Assembly (NCBI RefSeq): GCF_041381155.1
Contig: NC_091137.1
Location: 26,023,351-26,087,350 of the forward strand
Source: Argopecten irradians
Lineage: Eukaryota > Mollusca > Bivalvia > Pectinida > Pectinidae
DNA length: 64,000 bases
Reading direction: 5' to 3'
In this document: piece by piece, positions 36,563-47,890 of the stretch
Numbering within the stretch: the first letter of the stretch is position 1
Layout of the letters: each line of letters begins with the position of its first letter
Position numbers and translations under genes: made by a program
The notes under the pieces: model-generated
Databases searched by the model: none
Told to the model about the DNA's origin: nothing
What the model saw: the letters and a program-made list of their open reading frames with translations, nothing else

Positions 36563-37207
36563 CGTGAGATGGGGTGGGTTAATGGCTGGGTAGATATTAA
36601 CAATTTCCTGGAGCAGTGCAGCCACTGTACCAAATGAGTGCCACAACATAGGAGCCAGATCCGGGACAACCTCCCTTTTTTTGCTGAAAACAAATATATG
36701 TGTGGGTAATTGTAAGATGTAAATTTAAAGCAGCTGACTAGTTAAACATCCCACCAGGATTAATTAAGATCTCTCTACAGCTATCAGCTTGAAAGCTCCA
36801 TGCCAGATGCTATAATGCTTTCATTGGAAATAGGGATTAACAATTATCAATGTTTGTTAGACAGACTCATGTTTGCTATAAATTTTCATGCTAGAAAGAA
36901 AAGGTAAATTTTAACTTAAATTTAACTTAAATTTTCACTACAACATATTATCATAGGCTCATTCGACATATTAAGCATCAAAACTGATGACGGTTTCAAC
37001 TGTATGACTATGGTATCTTTATTTGTACCTTAGTTCTTGTAGAGCATTTTCCCTGGTGTCAGGGCCAGTTAGTTCCACAATCCAAAGGTATATCTTCTCA
37101 CGATCAACCTGAGACATGACAGCTGGTACTCTGTCCACTTGGGACATGACTGGAGGTCCGGAAACGGTTGGACCAGCTGGACCCTGGCCTCCCGTGGTAT
37201 TCATCAT
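36563..37207 (-). CDS. CNOT9: CNOT9, first two coding exons
   Basis: Exon complement 37029-37207 starts [14 protein letters not shown] and continues to [20 protein letters not shown]. Exon complement 36563-36683 reads [19 protein letters not shown] ... [14 protein letters not shown]. Together they give 100 residues, in phase, matching the N-terminal part of CNOT9, where the armadillo repeats begin. The exon opens at 37219 after an acceptor (ctattgtag), and the first ATG is at 37207. An oddity is the duplicated phrase VMSQVDR, once as [10 protein letters not shown] and again leading into the conserved part. The following exon (the part around NRVCNALALLQC in other animals) is not found before the damaged exon at 36181, so the gene model is incomplete here. 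Confidence 0.92.
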
Positions 37208-37229
37208 CCCTTGTAGCAACTACAATAGC

Positions 37230-38900
37230 GAAAGTGAAAACAGTAAGGGAAGCTCATACATAAATATTTACCTTTATAAATGACTCAATTGATCTTGAAG
37301 ATTTTCATTTCATGTATTCCAGATGGTACTTCAGTAAGACATGTTTATAATTGATTCATGGTTACAATTATTGCATAGTAATATTTTCATTCCCCATGAT
37401 GCATCAACTAAGGTTCCTATAGAAGATATCTGTAATTTTTGTATAACAAACTATGCTCATATCAAAGTGATTTTGCAAGGGGTCAATTATAACCATGCAT
37501 GTTTCACTGTACCAGCTGAGCATGTTTTATGTCCAATAATGACTATCATTAATAAATATCATTAGTAAATATGTAACCCTTGTGAAAAAAAGTTTTTATT
37601 ACTATTATCATTTAATTGAGTCCTCGTCCTGCCGAATGCTCTAGACCTACTCACACATGATATAATATTTTTCACATGTATATTAGCTACTGTGGTTGTT
37701 GCCCACCACACATTTTTTTTTAATTTTGGACCTCTCACTAGCTGTACCTGGTCTGTCACTGACAATCAATCCAATTCAGTCCAGCTACACAAATGCATCA
37801 AATTAAATCATATCAGAATTCGATCTACCTGGTATTGCATTTAATTTTGAAACTCAGAGCTTTTACTCACTGCTTTGGGAATGGGGCATGTGGCTTTGAC
37901 TTTGGGAAAATGTGCGACAAATTAAGATTTGGAAAAAAATGTAAAATAACTAAATTCATGCAACATAGCTATTTGTGTATATTTTTCAAAGAACTTTGAT
38001 TTTGGGAAATATAGGGCTTGAATTGGAAATAATTTAGAGGTTTTGCCATGGGGAATGGGGCCGAAAATCTGCCCCAAATCATGCTGAAGCCCTGAAACTA
38101 TAGCCTAGAAAACAGAGAATCTCTGTGGTCTCAGGCCACAGAATTACCACTTGACATGTACATCAATCCCTGGTAATGGGGAGAGTATAGATTTAGAACA
38201 TGTACATACAATATATGTACTGCAGCCAACCGGGATTGAACCCAAGGCCTGGCTCAGACTTAGCTTACTGAGTGAAATAAGAAGATCTATGTAATTACTT
38301 TGTAACATTCATAATTAAAACTTAAAGTTCATATAAATTTTCAACCCATGTTCGCAAAATTCAGAGAAACATTTCTGAAAAGTATAAATTTTCCCCCCCC
38401 CCCCCCCAATTCAAAAACAACTCTGTACCAATACACATTTTTAATATCTTATCCCAATGCCATGCATAACATCATAACGTATGAAGTCCAAGAATAAGTT
38501 ATCCTTAAGATTATAAATTAGTAACTGTATCGATTAGGAATTTCATACATGTATGATAATTGGCCCAATCATCGAGGAGGCGCTTTCACCTCCCTTTTTA
38601 TCATTTTTTTTTAATAAAGGGGCACACTAATATGGCATAATTGGCCAGTTTCCCATACTTATAAAACAATATTGAAAATGAAGAAATACATGGTTTTTCT
38701 TGGAAGAAAACAATAAAAATGACGACTTGGGAAGGAAGTCTGCATTGAATACTCATCCAAATCGTTGCTTGTTAGAAATTGCATTCTGAACAGAATACTC
38801 AATTAAACATTATTTAGCCATGTATATGGAAGACACAAACTTTTATGCAAAGCAGTTATGCTTACGAAGTGTATAAATGTAAACGAAAGAAAAAGGGCAA
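37230..38900. other. CNOT9 first intron (5' UTR intron)
   Basis: No exon is seen. It holds a C homopolymer (38394-38407) and, near 38225-38265 on the minus strand, a short tRNA-like B-box phrase gggttcaatcccgg that may be a SINE relic. Confidence 0.5.
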
Positions 38901-38905
38901 ACTCA

Positions 38906-38965
38906 CCAATGCGTTACCGGAAATGAAGTATTTATTATAATTTTAGTATGGCAGCCGGTGAGCTA
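38906..38965 (-). other. CNOT9: Probable CNOT9 non-coding first exon and promoter side
   Basis: On the minus strand the sequence acttcatttccggtaacgca runs to ttg and then a strong donor, gtgagt (complement 38900-38905). No ATG occurs in the presumed exon. Two ETS-like TTCCGG elements lie close by. The left edge is a guess. Confidence 0.5.
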
Positions 38966-39171
38966 CGAAATAGATCCGGAAAATCGCTTTGTGAAAAGAA
39001 AAAGGTTTTATTTTCAAAATACCAGAAAAAATATAGGACACACATCAGCAAATTTTTAAGGTCTTAAAGATATTTCAAAATGCGTTTTAGAAGGACGAAG
39101 GATGAATGATTGAACCTTGAGGAATCCATCCATTCAGTGTTGTCGCTAGCGGAAAATGACATGTGCCGCAG

Positions 39172-39299
39172 CACAGGGCCTTGTTACTATTGATGATATA
39201 TATAAGATAGGTCACGTCTATTTACATACATTACACGTAATGTATGTAAATAGACGTGACCTATCTTATATATATCATCAATAGTAACGAGGCCCTGTG
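39172..39299. repeat. 128-bp near-perfect palindrome
   Basis: Arms of about 62 bases run from cacagggcct at 39172 to the centre at ttacacgtaa and back to aggccctgtg at 39299, with only one clear mismatch. It lies just upstream of the presumed CNOT9 first exon. Confidence 0.95.
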
Positions 39300-39317
39300 C
39301 CCGCAGTTTGGCGTACG

Positions 39318-39480
39318 GGCCTTTCCGAAACGGCTGTTAATTTTTAAAATGGGAATGTAAAACGAGATCGATATTTCTGTAGAGGCGCAAAAGTTATTAA
39401 CTTAACGTTAATACTACAAGTATCATCACCTTCTGAACAATTTAATTAAAATAAGTAAACTGTTATTAGCGGTAAAACTG
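39318..39480 (+). mobile_element. Fragment of the AGGCCCACTACCTTTCC repeat family
   Basis: It holds gggcctttccgaaacggct, ttttaaaatgggaatgtaaa, acgagatcgat, gcgcaaaagttattaactta and tctgaacaatttaattaaa. Other copies lie at 43990-45330, 45770-45870 and 56726-57075. Confidence 0.8.
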
Positions 39481-39717
39481 GTTTTACCAGCTATTGTGAT
39501 CGCAATTCCGGAAGTTCGCTTGAACTAGTTCAAGTTTTTTTTTTTTTGTCTTATTTTCCAAAAGTTCATTCCAAACATAAACATGTATAGCATATACACT
39601 AAAACCTCACCTTACTGCCACCTCAAAAATTACTAACATCCCGCTATTACGGGCACTTATTTTCAGTCCCGTTTTTTTTTTTCAATATAAGTCTTTATAT
39701 ATTGGTCGTTTCAGTAA

Positions 39718-39845
39718 TACAATTCAATTCAATTCATTTTATTCCGTGGACCTTACGGTCCATAAGTACAAATTACATCATGTAAAGTATACAATTGATA
39801 TAACAAAAGAGATGGAGAGTGATTTATATAATAGACTAGATATTA
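39718..39845 (-). mobile_element. 3' end of a non-LTR retrotransposon (short copy)
   Basis: Identical in order to the 3' UTR part of the LINE at 42027. On the plus strand it has an attca repeat, then ttttattccgtggaccttac, ggtccataagtacaaattac and gagatggagagtgatttata. The minus-strand copy thus ends in a short gaatt repeat, a microsatellite-type LINE tail. It is 5'-truncated to about 125 bases. Confidence 0.8.
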
Positions 39846-40136
39846 AATATTAATACGATCACACCGCTAATTCGTATTACGACCAGTTTTCATAGTCCCA
39901 ACGACCACTAAATTAGCACTAATTGACGACGGGCACATTTTGATTGATTGATGGGGCTTAACGTCCTTGTTTCGGTTATAACCGAGCCTAGGACACAAGA
40001 CGGGCACATGTGATGACTTCACACCTCGCTGTGCCTCACATTCCCGCACGCAGCGACCCGTGAACAACTGCCCGCAGGAACATCAGTCAGTCTTTTGTTT
40101 CCGTCGACCTTATTTTCAGATTATCTACCTTTTGGT

Positions 40137-41890
40137 GTTCTCTGAACGCCAACATATTTATCAACAATACGTAGGTGTTGTTTTAGGAAACAATAGGAAG
40201 GCAATTATATACTGTTTCATATAAGCTGTCTTTATATTTTCACCTGTATAGTCACCCGAGATTTACCTGTATTTCAATCAGTATCATAGGTAATATTGTT
40301 GGGTTTTGGAAAATAATTCCTTCAATATATATCTTACAATATACAATGTAAATTATCAATTAAAGATTATCGGTGTTTTAATATACATAAAATCATAAAC
40401 ATTGAAAATGCTAAGAATTAATAAGGAGCTACATGCAGATTTATATTAAGAACAATGCATTTTTTTCACAAATCATATCTTAATTTTATCAGAAAAACAG
40501 GTTTCTCAATCAATGTATATTCTAATGTAACTGTATTCTGTATTGAAATAGGAGTTCTCCAGGGCTACATTCTTAGCCAACTTTCATTTCTTGTGACCGC
40601 GCATAGTTGATTTCTGTTTTGGCATAGACGTACACCGTTAAGTATTGGTTTTAAATGCTCTATATGTATTTTAGATACAAAATATTTTTAAACGTCACCT
40701 AATAATGAAAAAATACTATATGAAATGAGATTGAAGACTGTTACTTTGGGTTTTAACCATGTATATTCATTTTAATACACATTATACAAGCAAAATTATT
40801 TCAAGTCCATATGTTGTAGGTTTTTTAGTACTTAGAATACCAAATTAACAGTTTTCGTCTTTTTTTCTGTTTAAAGATTATAGTACATATACCGATTTGT
40901 ATCTAATAACAATGTTTGACCGAAAATCAACCATAGGAGAGAAATTTATATGTTATTTCTAACATATACAAAAATATATTATTTTACTGGCTGTTAACGG
41001 ACAACAGTTTAATTATTGGGTGCTCCTTTGCTATAAAGACATACATTTACATTATAATGTAATATCACGCTGATCTAGAAATACCATCTTAGGATAAGAA
41101 AGCAGGAAAATTACATAATTGTGATAAATGATGCATCCTATAGCTAATGCAGCTTTCAAAATATAGTATATGTTCTGTTAACTTAAAAAGGTCAGTCAAG
41201 TGCAAGTTATACATTTTTAAAGTTTGGAAATCATATTTGACACAAATAACTTACTCTTTAGGTAATTAATGCAGATGTTACATGTGCTATATATGTATAT
41301 AAGGTCACTTAACAGACATATATGGAAGACCTTGTTGAAAAAAATCACGTTTCAGCAGGCAAAAGGCATTATATCATTTCAAATTTTTAATCAAATTGGT
41401 GTTACATTAAGTTGAAATAAGATGAATTCTTTTTGGATATTTTTCGTTGATATTACTGAATGGGAAAGTTTACTTCCATGTGAAATAGGTTTCAAAGAAT
41501 TTTGCTTGATTTTAGTATCAATCTATTGAAAATCTAATGAGATTTATACCAGATATTTTAGATACGTGTATATCAAGGAAATCTTTAAAATTCTTGAAAT
41601 AAAATCATTGGGAATTAATATAATTTCATTTACAGATTCTATTGTTATATTTTCATAGATATTTACAGAAACATATATTATGTATATATGTATCTAATAT
41701 TAAATCTGAACACTTATTTGAAATAAAAAATTAATCAATATACATTTAGATAAGTATCAACACGGGTAACTTTTACAGGTAAATTTACCTGTTGGCATTG
41801 GGACTCCTTTTAGGAAAAAAAACTATAACCTCTGTCACAACAAACTACCTTACAGGTAAATCCAAAATGTTGGCGTTCAGAGATACACCC
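40137..41890. mobile_element. Possible ~1.75 kb element with short inverted ends
   Basis: The left phrase tctctgaacgccaacat and the right phrase atgttggcgttcagaga are exact complements. Nearby, acctgta / tacaggta stretches add weaker pairing. The interior is AT-rich with no open frame of note. It is bracketed by the two LINE 3' ends at 39718 and 42027. The evidence is modest. Confidence 0.45.
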
Positions 41891-42026
41891 ACTAGGAGAG
41901 TGTTAATAGCCTTCATTTGTATACTTGTGATTAACGGTACCTGGCAGTTGATGTGATCGAAACCACAAATAATGCAACATTCTTTCGTTATCCCTGGTGG
42001 CGAGATCGAACGATTTAGGTAGTTCT

Positions 42027-42590
42027 TTCAATTCAATTCAATTCAATTCATTTTATTCCGTGGACCTTACGGTCCATAAGTACAAATTACATCATGTAAA
42101 ATATACAATTGATATAACAAATGAGATGGAGAGTGATTTATATAATAGATAATAGATTTCCAGCCAAATGTCTCAACTTTTTAACTTTTCAGACCTTTTC
42201 TTAAAAGCAAAATGAATAAATTTACCAGTATTTTGTAATTCTTTAACGTTGTTAACGCTTAATAATTTAACTAATTTAAAAACACTTGGTCTTCTGTAAT
42301 AATATTTCTTAATATACAAAAATCAACATAAAATGGACATTGTAATAGAAAGTGATATTCCTCTTCAAGTTCATTTAAATCACAACATGTACACAATCTA
42401 TTCTCTTGTGGGATATTTTGTTTTCTACCCTTTTCAATATTCAGATTGTGTGCCGAAATTCTTATTTTGGTTATACATTTTTTATATACAGTGTCAATAG
42501 GCTTTCTTAAATAAAATTGTAAACAAAAATTATCATTTAAATGTTTTTCTTGTTCGTACGTGTAACGCCACTGGAATTAAAATTCTCTAA
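42027..42590 (-). pseudogene. Non-LTR retrotransposon, C-terminal end of the polyprotein and 3' UTR
   Basis: The minus strand from about 42558 reads YEQEKHLNDNFCLQFYLRK, then KKCITKIRISAHNLNIEKG, a Cys cluster RLCTCCDLNELEEEYHFLL, then QCPFY. After one frameshift near QCPFYVDF it continues RRPSVFKLVKLLS ... FAFKKRSEKLKS to TGA at 42173. The Cys-rich segment before a short basic end is typical of the C-terminus of mollusc LINE polyproteins. The 3' UTR and gaatt-type tail follow to 42027. Only the last fragment is present; a single frameshift suggests a fairly young insertion. Confidence 0.8.
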
Positions 42591-42599
42591 TGTATGAGA

Positions 42600-43985
42600 T
42601 ATATTGATCTTATTTCAGATTTTTATGAAATCATCTCATTTCAATAGATGTGTCATCTATTTTGTTGCGGTAAACATATGTCTAACAATTGGTGTTTTCG
42701 TAAGTTAAAAATACGCTTGACTATTGCACAGTAATCTTTCAAACACTTTACCGATTGTGATCGTAAGTTATTATTTGACCAATCATTGCACGGTGCGGGA
42801 TAATTCAAAACGATTTACGTAAATATTTTGTAATTTACACAGATCAATACCAATTTTAAAAAATCGGGAGGTGTAAATGAAATTGTAATACATGTACGTA
42901 ATATTTACAAGATCTTTTATACTAGGTACATGTACTTATATGATTTGTAACACATTGGTTTTTTTCAAAGTAAACTATCATGTCAGAGTAAATTTGCTGA
43001 GTGAATCTGCTATAATATATATTGAAACCACTGAAGCTTACAATTTTTCGTTACTGTAAAGGACATTTTAGAAACATCAACCCATTTCAAATCATTCGAC
43101 TGAACTAAGTCTTCCCATCTTCTCCTCTCGGTAGAAGTTATGCTATTTTTTAATTACATTGTATAGATCAATATGAAATATTTAATGTTTGTAGGAATAA
43201 AATTTGACATATTTCAGAGTCAGCTTAATCCAGGTATTCTCTGATAGCAGATAATAAAACCGTGTTATTTCACAAAGTTAGTGCTAATCTGGTAGATTTG
43301 TATAAATTCATCAAAACAGTAAAAAGTAAACGTGTCACTATCCTACATCAATTCATATACTACAATTTTGTTTTTCTTGAACCAAGCCTTATAAGAACAG
43401 TTTTGCCACCAATAGTCAAATTTCAAAGTAAATTATCATTCTAAAGTAAAATTTCTAAGTGAATTTGCTATCCAAATTTTAAACCTATACTTGCTGCAAA
43501 TTTTGCTGAACAACTTTCCATAATGTTTAATGAGAAGATATTTACAAATTGTAGTTAAAAAAGGACGCTGATGACAATATCTGCCATTTAGTTAACTCGT
43601 GCCATTACCGTTTATTAGGATATATGTTGTGATGTACTACAAACTTGATAGACATAGAGAAACAATATTAACATGTTTTGATAAAAATCATCCATTACAA
43701 GTCACCATAGTGCATAAAACTTTTTTATACAAACTTGACTTAGGCAACATAAATACTTCCTCTTTGATTGAAGGTTCTGCACTGAAATGCATTATGTGTA
43801 TATAGAATAACTGGACCTGTACAAAATGTGAGAAAATAAATCAATGGGATAAATTATTACTTTAAGAAAAACCCAATTACTTGTATTAGTTTTTCAGCCT
43901 TAGTTTAAGTCCTGTATTCTTTGGATCGTTTTCTAATTTGCAGTTATACTGATAATATAACCATTGACTTATCAATCTTTAACAC
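42600..43985. other. AT-rich intergenic stretch with weak direct repeats
   Basis: No gene is supported. The phrases tcaaagtaaactatcat / tcaaagtaaattatcatt and agtgaatctgctat / agtgaatttgctat recur near 42966 and 43421, suggesting an old duplicated element. Confidence 0.5.
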
Positions 43986-43989
43986 TCGA

Positions 43990-45330
43990 ATCAACTCCTA
44001 TCATCCAGAAGTTTTACCGCTGCAGTACTGTCAGTACTTTGATTTTTATAATACGCGGGTCGTCCTATGTTTCCCGCCGTCGTCTTAAATACCGCGCGGT
44101 AGTTGATTACCACTGCGCCAGTCGGCAAAACAGCGAAATCATTCTTCACTGTTATCATACATTACGCAAGAAATCGTGCTTATGTTTGGTGTTTTTACCT
44201 CATCTTAGGCCATCGGTATATATTTTCTGTTGCTATTAATGGTTTAATTAAAGATACCTTTATGGCTTCCTCCGGAAAGGCAGTGGGCCTTTAAAGGCCC
44301 ACTACTTTTCTGAAACGACTTTTCATTTTTAAAATGGGAATGTAAAACGAGATCGATGATTTTGTAGAGTCGCAAAAGTTATTAACTTACTGTTAATACT
44401 ACACTTATCATCATCTTCTGAACAATATAATTAAAGTAAATAAAATGTTAATTTTCATAACGCGGGTCGTCTTATGTTTCCCGCCGTCGTCCTAAATACC
44501 GTCCGGTAGTTGAATATCACTGCGGCAGACGGCAAAACAGCGAAATGAATCTCCACAGTTATCATAAATTACGCAGAAAATTTTGCATATGTTTGGTGTT
44601 GTTACCTCATCTTATGCCATCGATATGTATGTTCTTATGTTCTTGATGTTTTCAAGAAACCTTTAAATTTTGCGGGGCCGCGGTGGCCGAGTGGTTAAGA
44701 TGTCCCGACATATTACCACAAGCCCTCCACCTCTGGGATGCGGGTTCGAATCCCATGTGGGGCAGTTGCCAGGTACTGACCGCTGGCCGGTGGTTTTTCT
44801 CCGGGTACTCCGGCTTTCCTCCACCAACAAACCTGGCACGTCCTTACATGACCCTGGCTGTTAATAGGACGTAAAACTAAACAAACCAAACCAAACCACT
44901 TTAAATTTTGCACCGGAAAGGTAGTGGGCTTTTAAACGGCTTTTAAATTTTAAAAATTGGAATGTAAAACGAGATTGATAATTTTAAAGAGTCGCAAAAG
45001 TAATTAGCTTACCGTTAATACTGCTCCTGCCATCACCTTCTGAACAATTAAATTTAAATTAATTAAATGTTAATTTTCATAACGCGGGCCGTATTGTGGT
45101 TCCGCCATCTTCCTAATTAATTACCGAGCGTTAGTTGATTATCACTGCGCCAGACGGCTATACAGCAAAATGAATACGCACTAGCTGTTTACATTATTTA
45201 CGCAGAACATTTTTATTTATTTATTTTTATTATTATTTTTTTTTATTGTAACCTCATCTTAGACCATCGAAATATAATTCCTTATGTTATTAATGTTTTT
45301 GAGAAACTTTCGGAAAGGTAGTGAGCTTTT
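43990..45330 (+). repeat. Array of three diverged copies of the AGGCCCACTACCTTTCC family, split by a SINE
   Basis: Copies near 43990-44290 (5' part missing), 44291-44660 and 44905-45330. Shared blocks are ggcccactac-tttc, ttttaaaatgggaatgtaaa, gcaaaagttattaacttac, gttaattttcataacgcggg, tcttatgtttcccgccgtcg and ggcaaaacagcgaaat. A family A SINE sits at 44677-44898 between copies 2 and 3. No coding potential. Confidence 0.82.
44677..44898 (+). mobile_element. tRNA-derived SINE, family A (best-preserved copy)
   Basis: The A-box region gccgcggtggccgagtggtt and the B box cgggttcgaatcccatg are intact, spaced as in a tRNA. They are followed by gccaggtactgaccgctggc, ggctttcctccaccaacaaa and cttacatgaccctggctgtt. 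The tail aataggacgtaaaactaaac runs into short aaacc repeats. Frames on both strands through it are artefacts of the SINE. Confidence 0.93.
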
Positions 45331-45769
45331 AAACTTAAAAAAAAATACGTGTGACTTGGCTGATCTTATACGCAGTTAAGACATGTCAAATTTAGAAATC
45401 AGATGCATGCCTACATTTTGATATTTGTATATAGAAACGTCTGCATATGAATATATAATCTCAGAAATCCGCGTATCATAAACTTCAGAGATTTAAATAT
45501 AATTACTACTAATACTATGCACAATGAATTAATTAATGATCAATTCAACTCTTGTTCAGAAGGTGGTGACAGGTGTAGTATTATTCTCTATGGTTTCGCC
45601 ATCCGTCAATATATAGTGACGCGACTATTAGCGATTCGCCACAGTGGCGTGGGGAGGGGGTTATATACAACTAGTGCATTTTTTTCTCTGGTGCTGGAAT
45701 AGATATAAGTACATAAGTTAAAAACATGATAAACATGAAGTGTTTATTTGTGGGTATTATTTTAACGGT

Positions 45770-45870
45770 AAGCTAATAACTTTTGCGACAAAATTATCAA
45801 TCTCGTTTAACATTCCGATGTTAAAAATTAAAAGCCGTTTCGGAAAGGTAGTGGACCTTCATACTAGGTA
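45770..45870 (-). mobile_element. Inverted fragment of the AGGCCCACTACCTTTCC family
   Basis: The minus strand shows ccactacctttccgaaacgg, cttttaa, attgataattttgtcgcaaa and agttattagcttaccgttaa. Confidence 0.75.
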
Positions 45871-45990
45871 GCCCGAGATCAAATATACAGATAGATTATG
45901 ACACCAGACTTAGCCATTATGACAGATATGTACATGTCATCTATCTGTCATAATGTCTAAGTCTGGTGTCAGGGCCAGAGTATCTTGGGC
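45869..45990. repeat. Foldback hairpin with ~50 bp arms
   Basis: Arms gacaccagacttag and ctaagtctggtgtc, then cattatgacagata and tatctgtcataatg, close on a short loop near 45933. Weaker outer pairing, tagcccgagat / atcttgggcta, extends the stem. Confidence 0.9.
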
Positions 45991-46044
45991 TATTTTATTC
46001 AGGATAAAAATACCGTGGACGAAAAATGTCCCTATTAAGATAGG

Positions 46045-47105
46045 GGTACGGACAAAAGCCTCCCCGGACAAAAGCCCCTTAGAACATAAGCCCCTAGGAC
46101 AAAAGCCCCTTGGACAAAAGTCCCTCCATACTAATTGAAAAGAGGACAAAAGCACCTTCATTTAAAAAAAATCATTTAAAAAATACAATTTTATTTTTCA
46201 TTTTTAAATAATTTTATTTTTCAAATATAGTTCAAAAAGGACACAATATAGAAATTTACTGGATAATTGGGATTTTGATAAGTTTTTGATAAATTAATTT
46301 AATGATTTAAAAATGCTCCATCGCCGACAAATGGTATTTTTTCACTATCAAAAATAGGAGCAGACGATTTAGTATTTTTCTTCAGTTACAAAAGTTACTT
46401 ATTTTACACCTTTATCAACTTTGAAAAGTTTGAGCTTCTAATTTTACTTCAAATTTAAAATATGAAAAATAATTAATTGCATCCCGATAAAATTCCGTGG
46501 CACTAAATCCTATTTATATGATTTTTTGTGTTAATTAGACATATACATACGCGATAAAACACCAATTATTATTCAAATAATGAAAATCATTTATGCTTTG
46601 TCGGCGGTGGAGCATCTTTAATGAAAAAAAATGTAAAATTATTTTGATGCAAGTTACACTAATAATGACACTTTATGATAAAGAAATATTTTTGAATAAA
46701 ACATACTTTCCTAATATCTACATAATCCATACAATAAAAAAAAAGAAAACATTAATGGTCTTGTATATATAATATTTGATGTCTATGTATACAGATGAGT
46801 CAAGGTTTTGTTTATCTTTCTTTGATATCAATAACTCAAAAATGAAAAGAATGTATCACAGCATAATTATGTTTAACACTCTTCTCTATGACACCAAAAT
46901 GTACCAGGCATATAGAAGATAAATATTTTTAAAATGTATAAATATTTAAAAAAAAAAAAAAAAAAAAAAAAAACATTATTTTATTAAGAAGTGGCTTTTG
47001 TCCTGAGGAGCTTTTATCCTAAGGGGCTTTTGTTCGGAGGGGCTTTTGTCCTGGGGGCTTATGCCCCAAGGGGCTTTTGTCCGGGAGGGGGGGCTTTGCC
47101 CCACA
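46045..47105. mobile_element. ~1.05 kb element bounded by inverted arrays of GGGGCTTTTGTCC
   Basis: The left array (46045-46160) has about five to six copies of ggacaaaagcccctt. The right array (46985-47100) has about six copies of the complement ggggcttttgtcc. The interior is AT-rich, contains a complete MITE (46307-46621) and a run of about 27 A (46948-46973), and shows no reading frame. Arrays as terminal repeats are unusual; it could be a foldback-type transposon. Confidence 0.75.
46307..46621 (+). mobile_element. TTAA-flanked MITE, 315 bp, complete copy
   Basis: The left end ttaaaaatgctccatcgccg and the right end cggcggtggagcatctttaa are inverted repeats with the further match acaaa / tttgt. 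The interior matches 15478-15730 and 63727-64000. Confidence 0.9.
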
Positions 47106-47149
47106 CTCATTAAGATACCATACATACTTATTTAAGCATTGGTGCCACT

Positions 47150-47880
47150 ATTTTCGTTTTTAACGTCATCAGAATTTGAAAAAAATTACTCGGATTCACA
47201 TAGTTTGCACACAAAATATTTCTTCCATACCCCAATTAATATTCACCCCTATCAATGGCTCACGAACTGGTCGTCTATTGACCTGATCGGGTCACAGAAT
47301 ATTACGCCATGACGATTGTTTAATACATTGCGCCCCTTTATATATGACGCCACAGTGACGGCTGGCGTCGTATGCAAATCGTGACTATTTATTGGCAGGT
47401 AATTCGCATGTTTTCGGCCTCATTGAAAGCCAAGGGACTTGCGGAGAGGTACTGATGGGCTCCGTGATTGCGGTGACTGATAGGTTTTTTAACCCCTCCC
47501 TACACTGACTAGAAATTGTTTTCCGGTTGCACGCGCAATTAAAATCATAGCATTTACAGTACATATAATACAAGTTGAAAATGCTAATATAGCATACCTA
47601 GTGGAGCCTGAAAGATATAGAATTTTGGTTTTCTTTTGTGGTTTAATGTCATTACAAATGTTCATAATATAGTGTTTGGCATTAATATAAAAATTGGTGG
47701 TAATAGTGGCGGGACTTTCCCCAGACATCTGGTTTAGTAAAGTATAGATTGATAGTAGTCACACGGTGACTTAAATTCGTGATCGATTATATGAGCTACT
47801 TGGAGTTGTAGGCCAGTATTAGATTGTCACTAAACTGATTTGGCCTTGTATCTGGTTGATTGAAAAACTTTACTTATTTA
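47150..47880. other. Intergenic stretch
   Basis: No gene is supported. A kappaB-like decamer gggactttcc occurs at 47711-47720 without other promoter context. Confidence 0.45.
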
Positions 47881-47890
47881 ACACACAGAA

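Noticed and set aside
44677..44898. tRNA gene suggested by intact A and B boxes
   Set aside because: The sequence continues into a SINE body and tail, and several diverged copies exist; it is a SINE head, not a functional tRNA.
47711..47720. kappaB-like gggactttcc as a MYD88 enhancer
   Set aside because: Nearly 4 kb upstream beside a LINE remnant, with a transposase fragment between; a single decamer at that distance is not evidence.
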